Origin: JABSQH01 sp965230015
GTDB lineage: Bacteria > Actinomycetota > Acidimicrobiia > Acidimicrobiales > Ilumatobacteraceae
Length of the DNA stretch: 64,000 nt
Assembly: GCA_965230015.1 (NCBI GenBank)
Contig: CBDDKF010000011.1
Coordinates: 1-64,000 of the forward strand
Direction: 5' to 3'
Shown piece by piece: positions 1 to 8,756 of this stretch. The notes beneath the pieces are model-generated. The model did not search any database. It saw nothing but the letters and a program-made list of their open reading frames with translations, and was not told the origin of the DNA. Position 1 is the stretch's first letter. The number at the start of each line of letters is the position of its first letter. A program made the translations under genes and the position numbers.

Positions 1-2232
1 GTTGGTGGGGTTGATCGTCAGCGCAGTGCCGACGGTGAAGGTCAACGAGTCGAAGCAGCGGAACTCGGTGCCACTGGCCGTCGCGATCTCCAGGACCTCC
101 GCTGTGCCGCGACAGTCGTGGTCGGCGGCGACGGGAACGTCGCGGGCGACATCGACGCCCAGGTTGGCGAGTTCATCGGCGACGGCCGGGTCGACGCCGG
201 CACGGAATCGGGCCGTGAGCGAGCCCTGCAGGTTGATGCCGACGCCGGCGGTGCCGGCGTTGACGTCGAGCGACAGGCCGGCGGACTCAACCCACTCGGG
301 CGCGAACGTCGGGTCCACGTCGAGTTCGAGACCGAAGTTGAAGTTGCTGCCGGCGCCCGCCGGAATCGTTCCCGAGTAGCGAGCCGTCGGTTCGATGCCG
401 AACGACGACTGCAGGAAGCCCGAGAGGTTGTCGGGCAGACGCACCAAGCCGAGCGAGCTAGCTCCTGGCAACACCTCGACCTCGGTGTCGTCGCCGTCGA
501 CGAACAAGGGGCCGAAGAACCGTTGTGCGGGGCCCGAGAGCTCACCACGCGTCGTGTCGATCCCGCTCGTGCTGAACGCGAAGGCGAACGACGAACCGCC
601 GGAGTTGAAGTCGAAGTCCGGCTCTGCCCCAGGGACGAGATCGCTGAGCCGCAGGTCGGTGTCGGGCCGGATCGCCACGGTGACGTCGTCGCCGTCGTTC
701 TGGGTCTCGAGGAAGACCGTGGCGTCGATGGTTGCGGCCACGTCGGGTTGCAGCTGCAGCGAGAACTCGCCGTCGAACGTCGTCGTCACCGCACCGGCGA
801 GGGCACGCACGGTGACCGTGCCGGGACCTGCGTTCGCGTCGAGCACGTGCGTCGGGATCACGCCGCCGTCATCGATGCCGATGGCGGCCAACAGATCGTC
901 GAGCGGGATCGGGCTGTCGACCTCGATCGCCAGCTGCGCGTCGTTCGGCGCTCCGAGGTCGCCGGTGACGGCCGCTGCGAACGGCGAACCAGCGAGATTG
1001 ATCGTGCCGCTGACCGACGCGGCCGTCGTGACCGGCCCGGCCGAACGCGGCCCCTCGACCGATCCGGCGAGCGCCGCATCGAGGAGCAAGAACGGCGAGT
1101 CGAGCGGGTTGTTCCATGTGCCAAGGTCGGCTGTCAGCAGTGCCTCGACGCGGTCGGCACCGGCGTCGAAGATGTCGATGGCGACGTCGACCTCGCCGGT
1201 CGGCAGGGCCGGCCCCGGATCGACGACGACATCGGCGCGCAGCGCCAGCTCGTCGCCCGGCGTAGGGCTGCCGGTTGCCGCGACCTCGATCGATCCGGGG
1301 ATCGGCGTCGAGCCGAGATCGAGCAGGTCGCGTACCTCCGCGGGCAACACGACATCGGTTGTCGCCGACAGCACCATGCCGTCGGCCGGGCTCGCGCCCG
1401 GAAAGGCCGAGACCTCGACGGGGAGTGGACCAGCCAGGAGCACGTCGTCGCCGGCGGCAAGGCCGGTCGCCTCGGCGACCACTGGGCTGATCGACGCCGG
1501 GGTGATCGACGCGTGCACGTTGAGCGGCCCGGACAGGCGCAGCGGATCGGCGAGATCGAGACCGTCGACGCGGCCGAAGTGGTTGCGGACGATCGTCGGG
1601 TAGTCGGCAGGCACGATCGCTGAGTCGGCGCCGGTGACGATGCTCGGGTCGAGCACGTCGGACGCGGTCAGCGATCCGACCGTGACCGGGATGTCGGCGG
1701 CGAGCGATGCACCGTTGGTCCCGATGAGCTCACCAACGGTGGTGTTGGTCGACTGCGCCGACACGATCACGCGCGGATCGTCGTCGGCGGTGTCGGATTC
1801 GTCCCAGTCGATCACGATTAGGACGTTGGCGGCCGGCGAGAACGTCTGGCCAAAGATCGACGTGGTCGTTCCGGCGAACGAGATCGACGCGGTGGAGGCG
1901 TCGGTCGCCGAGGTCGCCCCGGCGACGGTGCCGGTCAATCCGGTGATGGTGGTCGGCAGGGTGATCGTGGCACCGCTGTTCGGGCGAGCGGCGAGCGCGT
2001 CGGCCGCTTCGTCGAACGTGAGCGTCTCGACCGGGAGCGCGTCGGCCGCCGACGACGTACCGGCCGGCGATGCGACCAACCGAACGGTGGCGTTCTGCAC
2101 CGCCACAACCGGACCCGCCCCCTGCCAGCCGACGGCGGCCACACCGGCCGCCACGACGGCGAGGATCAACCGTCGTACCCAGCGATGCCGCCACGCGCGC
2201 CGATCGATCTGGCTCCCGCTGCTGTCTCCCAT
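1..2232 (-). CDS. Large secreted or surface protein, 3' end outside window
   Basis: The frame is open for 744 codons from an ATG at 2232 to the window edge, so the C-terminus is missing. AGGAG lies about 10 nt upstream of the start. The protein has a basic N-terminus (RRAWRHRWVRR) followed by a hydrophobic segment at about residues 20-45, which reads as a signal peptide or anchor. The rest is rich in Ala, Asp, Thr, Val and Gly, with recurring short beta-like stretches, low Cys and Lys, and phrases such as TITLPTTITGLTG and VTVRALAGAVTTTFDG. This composition fits an extracellular filamentous or beta-sandwich repeat protein. No catalytic motif or named domain was recognised and function is unknown. 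Strong coding-type third-position G/C supports the frame. Confidence 0.8.
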   Translation of the reverse strand, partial: MGDSSGSQIDRRAWRHRWVRRLILAVVAAGVAAVGWQGAGPVVAVQNATVRLVASPAGTSSAADALPVETLTFDEAADALAARPNSGATITLPTTITGLTGTVAGATSATDASTASISFAGTTTSIFGQTFSPAANVLIVIDWDESDTADDDPRVIVSAQSTNTTVGELIGTNGASLAADIPVTVGSLTASDVLDPSIVTGADSAIVPADYPTIVRNHFGRVDGLDLADPLRLSGPLNVHASITPASISPVVAEATGLAAGDDVLLAGPLPVEVSAFPGASPADGMVLSATTDVVLPAEVRDLLDLGSTPIPGSIEVAATGSPTPGDELALRADVVVDPGPALPTGEVDVAIDIFDAGADRVEALLTADLGTWNNPLDSPFLLLDAALAGSVEGPRSAGPVTTAASVSGTINLAGSPFAAAVTGDLGAPNDAQLAIEVDSPIPLDDLLAAIGIDDGGVIPTHVLDANAGPGTVTVRALAGAVTTTFDGEFSLQLQPDVAATIDATVFLETQNDGDDVTVAIRPDTDLRLSDLVPGAEPDFDFNSGGSSFAFAFSTSGIDTTRGELSGPAQRFFGPLFVDGDDTEVEVLPGASSLGLVRLPDNLSGFLQSSFGIEPTARYSGTIPAGAGSNFNFGLELDVDPTFAPEWVESAGLSLDVNAGTAGVGINLQGSLTARFRAGVDPAVADELANLGVDVARDVPVAADHDCRGTAEVLEIATASGTEFRCFDSLTFTVGTALTINPTN

Positions 2233-2435
2233 GCCCACCCTGCTCCTTTTGCACCGGCCCCATCGCGTGCGAGAGCGAACGTACGGACTGCGAGCGCGCG
2301 GCGCATCCGTAACCGACTACGTAGGCGGCGAGACCCCCAGTGTTCCGGCGAAGTGCTTGCAGCGATCGCGGAGCGAGCGAGCCCGGTCGAACAAGGAATG
2401 TGACGGGGCCACGTCATCGACCGAGTTGGTCGAAC

Positions 2436-2511
2436 TGGCGCGCTCGAGAGGAGTCGAACCTCTAACCGCTTGATCCGTAGTCAAGTGCTCTATCCATTGA
2501 GCTACGAGCGC
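2436..2511 (-). tRNA. tRNA-Arg (anticodon ACG)
   Basis: On the minus strand the sequence folds as a cloverleaf. The 7-bp acceptor stem is GCGCTCG/CGAGCGC, the D stem is GCTC/GAGC, the anticodon stem is CTTGA/TCAAG with loop CTACGGA, and the T arm contains GGTTCGA. The anticodon ACG decodes CGU (wobble inosine gives CGC and CGA). Discriminator G is followed by an encoded CCA, unlike the two serine tRNAs nearby. Confidence 0.95.
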
Positions 2512-2612
2512 TGGTTGTGCGATCCGCAATGCTAGCGGTTGGTGGCGGCGGGCCACCCTGGCGATCCGAACGCCAGTCGAAATGTGGTGTGGATCCGATT
2601 CGCCGCTGGAGA

Positions 2613-4109
2613 TCAGAAGCCCCAGGGCCCCCAGCCACCGGCGCGGTTGTAGATCTCGAGCGCCATCTGCGTGTTGATCACCGGGTCGTACAGCTGCTCG
2701 AGCTGGGTAACGCCGAAGTCGGCGAGCCAGCCGCGGTGCACGGTCCAGTAGATCTGGAACACGCCGTGGCAGCAGTGGCCGTTGTCGGCGGTGGGGATCC
2801 AGTTGCTCTCGCGCCAGGCGATCTCGATGGCGCGCTCTTCGAGCTCGTCGGGCCAGATGTCGCGGATGATCTGCTTCACCTGGTCGGGTGATGCGCTCGG
2901 TCCGGGCGAGTTCGGCGGGCTCGCCGCCGGGGCTGCGGTGGTGGGTGCAGCCGTCGTCGGAGCTGCGGTCGTCGGTGCGGCGGTCGTGGGGGCTGCCGTG
3001 GTCGGTGCCGCCGTTGTTGGTGCGGCGGTCGTCGGCGCAGCCGTTGTGGGCGCGGCGGTCGTTGCCGGCGGCGGAGGCGGGGTGCTCGCACCCACGGGCA
3101 GGCAAATCGTCGAGCCGGGGAACAGAGGGGTTTGCAGCGTGGCGTCGTTCACTGCGAGCAGCTCATCGACGTCGACACCGGCACCATCGGCGAGGCGAAT
3201 CCAGTAGTCACCGCCGACCACCTCGTAGTCGGCGCTGCAGGCGTTTGCCGCCACGTCCGCCGACTGGTCGGATGTTGCGTCTTCGTCAGAGTCCGCCTCG
3301 GTGGCTGCGGGCGCCGCCCGCCGGGTCGCCGGCTCAGGTTCAGGGTCGGCCGTGGTGGTGGCCTCGTCGACGACCTCGATGGTGGTCACCGTCGTCGCCG
3401 GCTCGACCGGAGTCGGATCGGGTTCGGAGGCTTCGTCCTCGACGGGCGCCGCATCGTCGGCAACGGTGATCTCGGTCGGCGTCGACTCGATCTCAGCGGC
3501 CGGGAGCTCGGTCGCTGCAGTTTCGAGCGTGGCGCTGTCGGCCCCCGAGCGCAGGCTGAGAATCAGCGGGACGGCGAGTGTGACGACCACGGCAAGCACC
3601 CCGAGCTTGGCCAGCAGGGGATCGATCGGCAGCTTGCGCTGCTGGACCGGCTCGACGTCCCAGTCGTCGAGCGACTCCCAGGCTTCGTCGTCGGCCGGGT
3701 TCGGGGATGCGCCGGCGGGATCGCCGTACCAGTCGTCGTCGGCGTCGAGCCAATCGTCGTCGAAGGTGTCGTTCACCGGAGTGGCGTCGACGATCGGGGG
3801 AACATCGTTGGCGCGTGGCCGGCGGTCGACCGGGTTGGCGTTGCCACTGCGATCGTGGTCGCTCGGCGCAGGTGCGGAGGCGTCGACGACGGGGATCTCT
3901 GCGGTCCACCGGGCGTCGGCGGGGTTGCCGTGCTGGCGTCGGCCGGCCGCACGAGGTCCGCCCAGAACGCGGGCGATCTGTCCGGTCACCCACGCAGCGG
4001 GGGTGGGATCGGGATCGGCTGCGGGGGTGCGATCCGCGGGGCGCCCATCGGCACCCGATGTGCCCGACCAATCGCCCGCGTCACCCCAGAAATCGTCCTC
4101 GGTGCCCAT
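2613..4109 (-). CDS. Membrane-anchored LysM and lytic-transglycosylase-like protein
   Basis: The protein is about 498 aa from the chosen ATG (MGTEDDFWGD). An acidic, Pro-rich cytoplasmic region spans residues 1-160, with one membrane segment at about 165-186. A Ser/Thr/Glu/Pro linker follows, then a LysM-like module at about 294-338 (YEVVGGDYW ... LFPGSTICLP). Nine TTAAP-type pentapeptide repeats lie at about 349-397. A C-terminal transglycosylase-like domain at about 410-498 has a candidate catalytic Glu in AWRESN and a FQIYW motif. It probably binds and remodels peptidoglycan outside the membrane. An in-frame ATG at 4151 would add 14 residues; neither start has a clear ribosome site. The palindrome at 4165-4180 lies just upstream. 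Confidence 0.75.
   Translation of the reverse strand: MGTEDDFWGDAGDWSGTSGADGRPADRTPAADPDPTPAAWVTGQIARVLGGPRAAGRRQHGNPADARWTAEIPVVDASAPAPSDHDRSGNANPVDRRPRANDVPPIVDATPVNDTFDDDWLDADDDWYGDPAGASPNPADDEAWESLDDWDVEPVQQRKLPIDPLLAKLGVLAVVVTLAVPLILSLRSGADSATLETAATELPAAEIESTPTEITVADDAAPVEDEASEPDPTPVEPATTVTTIEVVDEATTTADPEPEPATRRAAPAATEADSDEDATSDQSADVAANACSADYEVVGGDYWIRLADGAGVDVDELLAVNDATLQTPLFPGSTICLPVGASTPPPPPATTAAPTTAAPTTAAPTTAAPTTAAPTTAAPTTAAPTTAAPTTAAPAASPPNSPGPSASPDQVKQIIRDIWPDELEERAIEIAWRESNWIPTADNGHCCHGVFQIYWTVHRGWLADFGVTQLEQLYDPVINTQMALEIYNRAGGWGPWGF
2932..3066. repeat. In-gene 15-bp tandem repeat, nine units
   Basis: Nine consecutive 15-bp units encode the TTAAP/PTTAA pentapeptide linker between the LysM module and the catalytic domain. 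Units differ mainly at third codon positions. Copy number is likely to vary between strains by slippage, which would change the reach of the catalytic domain into the wall. Confidence 0.85.
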
Positions 4110-4164
4110 GAGGACCGAATGTCTACTCTGGTCGTCATCAAATCGCAACATTGCCGTCATCCAG

Positions 4165-4180
4165 ATGACATGTATGTCAT
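4165..4180. promoter_or_regulatory. Perfect inverted repeat, candidate operator
   Basis: ATGACAT and ATGTCAT are perfect 7-bp arms around a 2-bp spacer, in an A/T-rich patch about 55 bp upstream of the LysM-protein start. A TTGTCA hexamer on the minus strand (4185-4190) could be a -35 element beside it. No cognate regulator is adjacent. The next genes leftward and rightward are the LysM protein and a tRNA-Ser gene, so either could be the target. Confidence 0.4.
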
Positions 4181-4239
4181 TTGTTGACAATTGCGAAGCG
4201 ACGCGTGAGCGTCGGTGACACGAACGAGCCGTGTCGGCG

Positions 4240-4328
4240 CGGAGAGGGTGGGATTTGAACCCACGGACCGCATTACTACGGTCAACGCCTTAGCAGGGCG
4301 CCCCATTCGGCCGCTCTGGCACCTCTCC
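4240..4328 (-). tRNA. tRNA-Ser (anticodon GCT)
   Basis: This is an 89-nt class II tRNA on the minus strand. The acceptor stem is GGAGAGG/CCTCTCC, the anticodon stem GCGCC/GGCGT holds loop CTGCTAA (anticodon GCT, codons AGC/AGU), and a long variable arm precedes the T arm GGGTTCAAATCCC. No CCA is encoded. Confidence 0.95.
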
Positions 4329-4341
4329 CGGGGAGGGCCGC

Positions 4342-4359
4342 AGTGTACCCGGATAGCCT
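4342..4359. promoter_or_regulatory. Back-to-back -10 boxes of two divergent tRNA-Ser genes
   Basis: Only 38 bp separate the divergent serine tRNA genes. TAGCCT at 4354-4359 lies 7 nt before the 5' end of tRNA-Ser(TGA), so transcription would start at or next to the mature 5' end. TACACT on the minus strand (4347-4342) lies 14 nt before tRNA-Ser(GCT). The two RNA polymerase footprints must overlap, so firing of the two promoters may interfere. Confidence 0.45.
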
Positions 4360-4366
4360 CGTTCCC

Positions 4367-4451
4367 GGAACGGTGGCAGAGCGGACGAATGCACCCGCCT
4401 TGAAAGCGGACGAGGTGAAAGCCTCCGAGGGTTCGAATCCCTCCCGTTCCG
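4367..4451 (+). tRNA. tRNA-Ser (anticodon TGA)
   Basis: This is an 85-nt class II tRNA. The acceptor stem is GGAACGG/CCGTTCC, the anticodon stem CCGC/GCGG holds loop CTTGAAA (anticodon TGA, UCN codons), followed by a long variable arm and T arm GGGTTCGAATCCC. The discriminator is G and CCA is not encoded. Confidence 0.95.
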
Positions 4452-4484
4452 CAGATGTACGTCCCGACACCGAAGGTTGACGGC

Positions 4485-5375
4485 GTGAGTCGCACGGCGC
4501 TGGGCGTGTGCGGCTACACCGCACTGTTGACACGCCACACCCAGCTATCGAGCGTGTTCTACGACCCGTTCGCCAATCCGCTCTTCGCCGCGTTGGCCAC
4601 CGACGGCGCCAACGTATTGGCGGCATGCCCTGACTGGGATGCGGTGATGGCCGCCGGCCCGGAGCCCGGCAACCCACGACTGATCGCGCAGATGGCGTGG
4701 CGCAAACGATGGATCCAGGACAAGGTGCGCGCCCACCTGAATGCGGGTGTCCGGCAAGTCGTCATCCTCGGGTCTGGCCTCGACACCACTGCACTGCGAA
4801 TGATCCCGGTGTTCCCCGATGCGGTGTTCTACGAGATCGATCAAATCGAAACGCTGCAGGCCAAGGCCGACGTAGTGCATGCGTTGTTCGGACCGCTCCC
4901 GGCGGAGCGCTACACCGCAGTGGACTTCGCCACCGACGACATCGAGGCTCGCCTGCTCGCCGCCGGCTACGACCCCACATCGCCCGCCGTGTTCGTCGCG
5001 GAGGTGTCGCTGGAGTACGCACCCCAGGAAGAAGTGGTCGACACGTGGCGGATGATCCGCCGCAACACCGATCCGAGCACTGCGTTCGTCACGACGTTCG
5101 TGCGTCCCGCCGGCGGTGGGTTCAACGCCGACATCGACCGCTCGAAAGCGCAGGTCGAAGCCGCTGGCGAGCCTCTTCTGTTCACGCCGACGACCGAAGA
5201 AATCGGTGTCTTGTGTGCGGCCGAAGGATTCCAGATCGCCGACTCGATGACCGGCGGCGAGGTACTGACCTACCTCGAAGGGTTCGGCGTGCCGCGCGAC
5301 GACCTGCCATACGCCTGGGAGCGGCAGCTGACCCACACGTTGACGATGACCGAGCTGCGTTTCAGCGACCGCTGA
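4485..5375 (+). CDS. SAM-dependent methyltransferase, leucine carboxyl methyltransferase-like family
   Basis: The protein is about 296 aa. It matches the actinobacterial family that opens SRTALGV... and has an FYDPFANPLF segment, then motif I VVILGSGLDTTALR, then FYEIDQ, which is typical of the LCM/TIGR00027-like putative S-adenosylmethionine methyltransferases. VFVAEVSLEY is the motif IV region and C-terminal strands follow. The substrate is unknown. The GTG at 4485 was preferred because an ATG at 4455 would sit 3 nt behind the tRNA end and the family begins at this SRTALG region; AAGG lies about 11 nt upstream of the GTG. The gene stands alone downstream of tRNA-Ser. Confidence 0.8.
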   Translation: MSRTALGVCGYTALLTRHTQLSSVFYDPFANPLFAALATDGANVLAACPDWDAVMAAGPEPGNPRLIAQMAWRKRWIQDKVRAHLNAGVRQVVILGSGLDTTALRMIPVFPDAVFYEIDQIETLQAKADVVHALFGPLPAERYTAVDFATDDIEARLLAAGYDPTSPAVFVAEVSLEYAPQEEVVDTWRMIRRNTDPSTAFVTTFVRPAGGGFNADIDRSKAQVEAAGEPLLFTPTTEEIGVLCAAEGFQIADSMTGGEVLTYLEGFGVPRDDLPYAWERQLTHTLTMTELRFSDR

Positions 5376-5396
5376 TCCCTTCACCCTCGCGTCCGG

Positions 5397-5445
5397 CTTC
5401 TCGGCGCCGACGCCGGCGGAAACCGCAACGGCCAGCGCCGAGAAG
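5397..5445. repeat. 49-bp dispersed palindromic repeat, copy A
   Basis: The outer arms CTTCTCGGCG and CGCCGAGAAG are perfect 10-bp inverted repeats. An inner stem GCGG/CCGC surrounds a central AAA. The copy lies between the tandem methyltransferase and deacetylase genes. It belongs to the six-copy family described under findings. No T tract follows, so it is not a standard intrinsic terminator. Confidence 0.85.
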
Positions 5446-5506
5446 GCGCAGCGGAGCGCCGCGATCTGCGCGACCACCGTCATTAGGGTGAACAGACCGA
5501 GGTGCG

Positions 5507-6622
5507 ATGTTGGGTATGCGACGCGAAACGGCCCCCGACGGGCACATCCGCGCCGTGGCCGACACGGTGCCGACCGCAGCTGCCATCACGCGCCGTCGGT
5601 TGCTTGCTGGCGCTGCCGTACTCGGTGCGGCTCACGCCGTAGGTGCCTGTGGCTCAGAGCGCAGTCAGGTGGGCCAGCTCACGGTCCCGCCGGAGATCCA
5701 GCCGGGTGCCGCGCCCTCTTCGGCCGTCCCTGCCGGATCGACGGCACCAACCGTTGCGCCCCGGGGAGTGCCGGCTCCGCCTGGCAGCCGATGGCAACCC
5801 GGCTGGTTCATCACCCACGTCGAGGTTCCAGAACCGCGTCTGGCGCTGACGTTCGACGACGGTCCTGCGCCAGAGAACACGCCGCTGATCCTCGACCAGC
5901 TGCGTACGTTCGATGTGCAGGCAACGTTCTTCGTGGTCGGGATGAAGGTCCAGGCGTTCCCCGACATCGCCCGCCGCATCGTCGACGAGGGACACGAGAT
6001 TGCCAACCACAGCGTGTACCACGAGCCCTACGAAGCGGTCGCGCTGGCGGGGCAGATCGGGCCGAACCAGGACATCATCCGCGAAGCTACGGGTGTCGTA
6101 CCGGTGGCCAACCGCACACCAGGCCTCAAGCGCGGCGACGTGATCCTGTCGATGTGCGAGGTGTTCGGGCTGTACGAGGCGCACACCACCATGGAGAGCA
6201 CCGACTGGATCGAGCCGTTCCGCTCGGCGTCGCAACTGGTCGACGACTTTGCGGCGAACGTCGAGAGTGGCGCATTCGCGGTGTTCCACGACGCCGGTGA
6301 GTTGCGCCCGACCGTCGATGCCGTGCCCGGCGTGGTCGCCCACGCACGGTCGAGCGGCTACGAACTGATGACCGCCACGGATCTCGTCAACAGCGGCACG
6401 CCGCGACCCGGCATGATCGACTACGCCGGCGTCGAAGGGCTCCGACGGGCGCCAACAACCGGACCTGCGATCAGCAGGTACGGGCTCGATCGTCGCGACA
6501 CGCGCAGCGACCTGGTGGCTGTGCTCGAGCGCGGCGGCGTCACGCCGACAACTCGGCGCCGCGTGGTCGAGGCGATCGCCGACATCGACGCGATGCGCCG
6601 CGCCGCTCACTTGGCCAGCTGA
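5507..6622 (+). CDS. Tat-exported lipoprotein polysaccharide deacetylase (NodB domain)
   Basis: The 371-aa protein has a twin-arginine motif (TRRRLL at about 28-33), a hydrophobic stretch and a lipobox ending VGAC at Cys48, so it is predicted to be a Tat-exported lipoprotein. The NodB fold is shown by LTFDDGP (Asp117/118) and the metal-binding NHSVYH (His168, His172), with TPGLKRGD and a late VFHDAG motif. It probably removes acyl groups from a cell-envelope polysaccharide or peptidoglycan. The C-terminal 90 residues beyond the NodB fold are unassigned. An ATG 9 nt downstream is an alternative start. Confidence 0.85.
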   Translation: MLGMRRETAPDGHIRAVADTVPTAAAITRRRLLAGAAVLGAAHAVGACGSERSQVGQLTVPPEIQPGAAPSSAVPAGSTAPTVAPRGVPAPPGSRWQPGWFITHVEVPEPRLALTFDDGPAPENTPLILDQLRTFDVQATFFVVGMKVQAFPDIARRIVDEGHEIANHSVYHEPYEAVALAGQIGPNQDIIREATGVVPVANRTPGLKRGDVILSMCEVFGLYEAHTTMESTDWIEPFRSASQLVDDFAANVESGAFAVFHDAGELRPTVDAVPGVVAHARSSGYELMTATDLVNSGTPRPGMIDYAGVEGLRRAPTTGPAISRYGLDRRDTRSDLVAVLERGGVTPTTRRRVVEAIADIDAMRRAAHLAS

Positions 6623-6644
6623 CAATCGGGCGGCGCCACGGGCG

Positions 6645-8756
6645 CTACAGATCGAACCGCTGCCACGTTCCGCCGCGCGCATGCAAGATGGTGTCGCCAT
6701 TCAGCGCTCCAGCTTCGCCGCCGGAGTCAGGCGACACAGGTGGTCCGAGAAAGTGCATGAACCACCGGTCGAGCGTCCCGGCCAACAACCAGAACTCCGG
6801 TTCGAACTCGCCATACACCGGAAGTGGAGTGCCATCGAGGCGCGTCGCCGAGTCGGCCATGGCCGACGTCTCTTCTGGCGTCAGGTCGATGATCACCTCG
6901 CCAGTCGCTGGGTCGGTCACCGTCGTGCCTGCGACCCCAGTCCGGAGGTGCTCGAACAAGGATTCCGGGAGCGTGTCGCGGCGCGGTTCGGGTTCCTCGG
7001 CGACGATCACATCGCCATCGAGCGTGCGCACCTCATACGACCAACGAGATCCATCCCGCACCCACGAGTAGACGAAGTCGCCCTGCTCCCATGTGGCGGT
7101 CGTTGGCACCACCTCCAACTCGGGTCGTTGGTACACAACGACCGGCCACGGGCCTCGACCGAACCACGTCAACTCGTCGTCTCCGATGCGATCGAACTCG
7201 ATGGGTGTCCACTCGCCCGAGATGCGGTCAACGGTCCCGAACGTTGTGCGGTGGTCCTCGTCCACGAGCGCGACAACCGCGCCGTTCGCAGTGGCGACGG
7301 TGCCGCCGGCCTCGAAGCCCGCAGGAACGTCGACCGTCGCGCTCCCGCCTTGAAGATCGACGAACATCACCGAGTCATTTGCAGCCAGGAGGTAGCCGGT
7401 GTCGGTGGGCGCCAGGGTCCCGACGCCGACCCCGACATCCACCGTCTGCGACTCAGGGCTCTGCCCCCACTCCGCCGAGGTGATGGTCACCGGCCGGGCC
7501 GACCGAATTGCGTCGACGCCAGCGCTATCGATGCCGAGTTCCGACCACGTGAACTCGAACCGCTCTCCGGAGCCGTCTCGTCGTTGCACCTCGAAAGTGA
7601 CACGGTCGTCGCTCATCGTCGTGCTCGAGCTGGAACGGTCATCGCCGACGAGCTCCTCGAGGATCGTGAACGTGTCGAGGTCGACCATCGGATCGAGGGC
7701 GAACGCCCAACCGTCGGATGAGGCCACCAGCTGAGTGTTCTGCGAGTAGGAGGTCAGGGGACCGCTGAGGTTGCGCGTCGGATCTGGGACCGTCCACTCG
7801 TGCACCTCGAACGTCTCGAGGTCGGACGTGATCATGATCGTCACGTCGAGATCACGAACGCCACCGTCGTTCCCTGGCCAGTCGTCGGTCACCGCGATCA
7901 CAAGGTGGTCCCCACCTGATGCGACGTCGGTGATCAGGCCGCGCTCGACGGGCAACTCGAGCACCGTCTGCGTCCACGTCGTCCCATCTTCGCTGAGGAA
8001 CACATCGAGTCCTGGTGTCCACTTGTGGTTGAGCAGCGCATCGAGCACCTGCGGCTCTTGCGCGAGCGCCGCGTTCACCTCATCGAGGAAGCCAGCCTCA
8101 GCCGCCGCCGCGATCGCCTCTTGCTGGGTCGTCGCGCCAGAGTCCTCGATCAAGATCGCCAGGTCCAGCCCCAGCAGGATCTGCGCTTCCTGTACGGTCA
8201 GCGCAAAGCCAGGCGTACCGATGAACGTGGGGCGCGTGGCCGCAAAGCCGTTGCGGAACGAGAGCACGTCTCCACCGTGATCGAGCCGCTCCATGCCGGG
8301 AGGCGCGCTGACCGTGATCGGCTCGACATCGAAGGTCGTGATCTGTTGTGCCGGTGGCAGTTCGGCGACAGGCACGGTGGTCGCCACCGCCGTGGTCACG
8401 GAGGGGTCGACGGTCGTGGGAGCGATGAGTTCGAGCGTCGTGTTCTCAGTCACCGTCGACGGGCTGATCACCTCCGATGGCACCGAAACGACGCCCGAAT
8501 CAGTCGGGGTGATCACCGTGCTATTGGATGAGCCGGCCGTGGACACCACGGCGAACGCACCGGCACCGATCACTGCTGCAGCAGCCAGCGGCGCGCCGAC
8601 CCGGCGACGGCGGCGGCGAATGTCGACAGTGCGCTCGATTCGCTGCAGCCCAACGTCGGTGTCGACGATCGGCACGGTGTCGGCGGTGCGACGTACCCAT
8701 CGCCCGAGCACGTCCCGAGGATCGTCCGCTCCCTTGTCCATGAGTCGGTCGGTCAT
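6645..8756 (-). CDS. One-pass membrane partner of ECF sigma factor, beta-propeller-like ectodomain
   Basis: The 703-aa protein has a short cytoplasmic N-terminus (about 50 aa, ending in six consecutive Arg), one membrane segment at about 53-74, a Thr/Ser/Val-rich linker and a large exterior domain. The exterior has repeated W/G-rich blades and an Asp-box-like FLSEDGTTW. No HxxxCxxC zinc anti-sigma motif is present. The start overlaps the sigma gene stop by ATGA (8753-8756), so the pair is translationally coupled. Its probable role is to hold or release that sigma factor in response to an exterior signal; this is inferred from the arrangement. It resembles the partner at 26091-27836. Confidence 0.75.
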   Translation of the reverse strand: MTDRLMDKGADDPRDVLGRWVRRTADTVPIVDTDVGLQRIERTVDIRRRRRRVGAPLAAAAVIGAGAFAVVSTAGSSNSTVITPTDSGVVSVPSEVISPSTVTENTTLELIAPTTVDPSVTTAVATTVPVAELPPAQQITTFDVEPITVSAPPGMERLDHGGDVLSFRNGFAATRPTFIGTPGFALTVQEAQILLGLDLAILIEDSGATTQQEAIAAAAEAGFLDEVNAALAQEPQVLDALLNHKWTPGLDVFLSEDGTTWTQTVLELPVERGLITDVASGGDHLVIAVTDDWPGNDGGVRDLDVTIMITSDLETFEVHEWTVPDPTRNLSGPLTSYSQNTQLVASSDGWAFALDPMVDLDTFTILEELVGDDRSSSSTTMSDDRVTFEVQRRDGSGERFEFTWSELGIDSAGVDAIRSARPVTITSAEWGQSPESQTVDVGVGVGTLAPTDTGYLLAANDSVMFVDLQGGSATVDVPAGFEAGGTVATANGAVVALVDEDHRTTFGTVDRISGEWTPIEFDRIGDDELTWFGRGPWPVVVYQRPELEVVPTTATWEQGDFVYSWVRDGSRWSYEVRTLDGDVIVAEEPEPRRDTLPESLFEHLRTGVAGTTVTDPATGEVIIDLTPEETSAMADSATRLDGTPLPVYGEFEPEFWLLAGTLDRWFMHFLGPPVSPDSGGEAGALNGDTILHARGGTWQRFDL

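Noticed and set aside
118..1623. Long plus-strand open frame of about 500 codons
   Set aside because: It is antisense to the secreted-protein gene, is Arg-rich and low-complexity, and lacks a credible start site. It is a shadow of the real gene.
4455..4484. ATG start for the methyltransferase at 4455
   Set aside because: It lies 3 nt after the tRNA end; the family starts at the SRTALG region, so the GTG at 4485 was used.
6623..6644. GGCGCC/GGCGCT hairpin between convergent genes
   Set aside because: The stem is only six bases and the gap is 22 bp. It is too weak to call a terminator.
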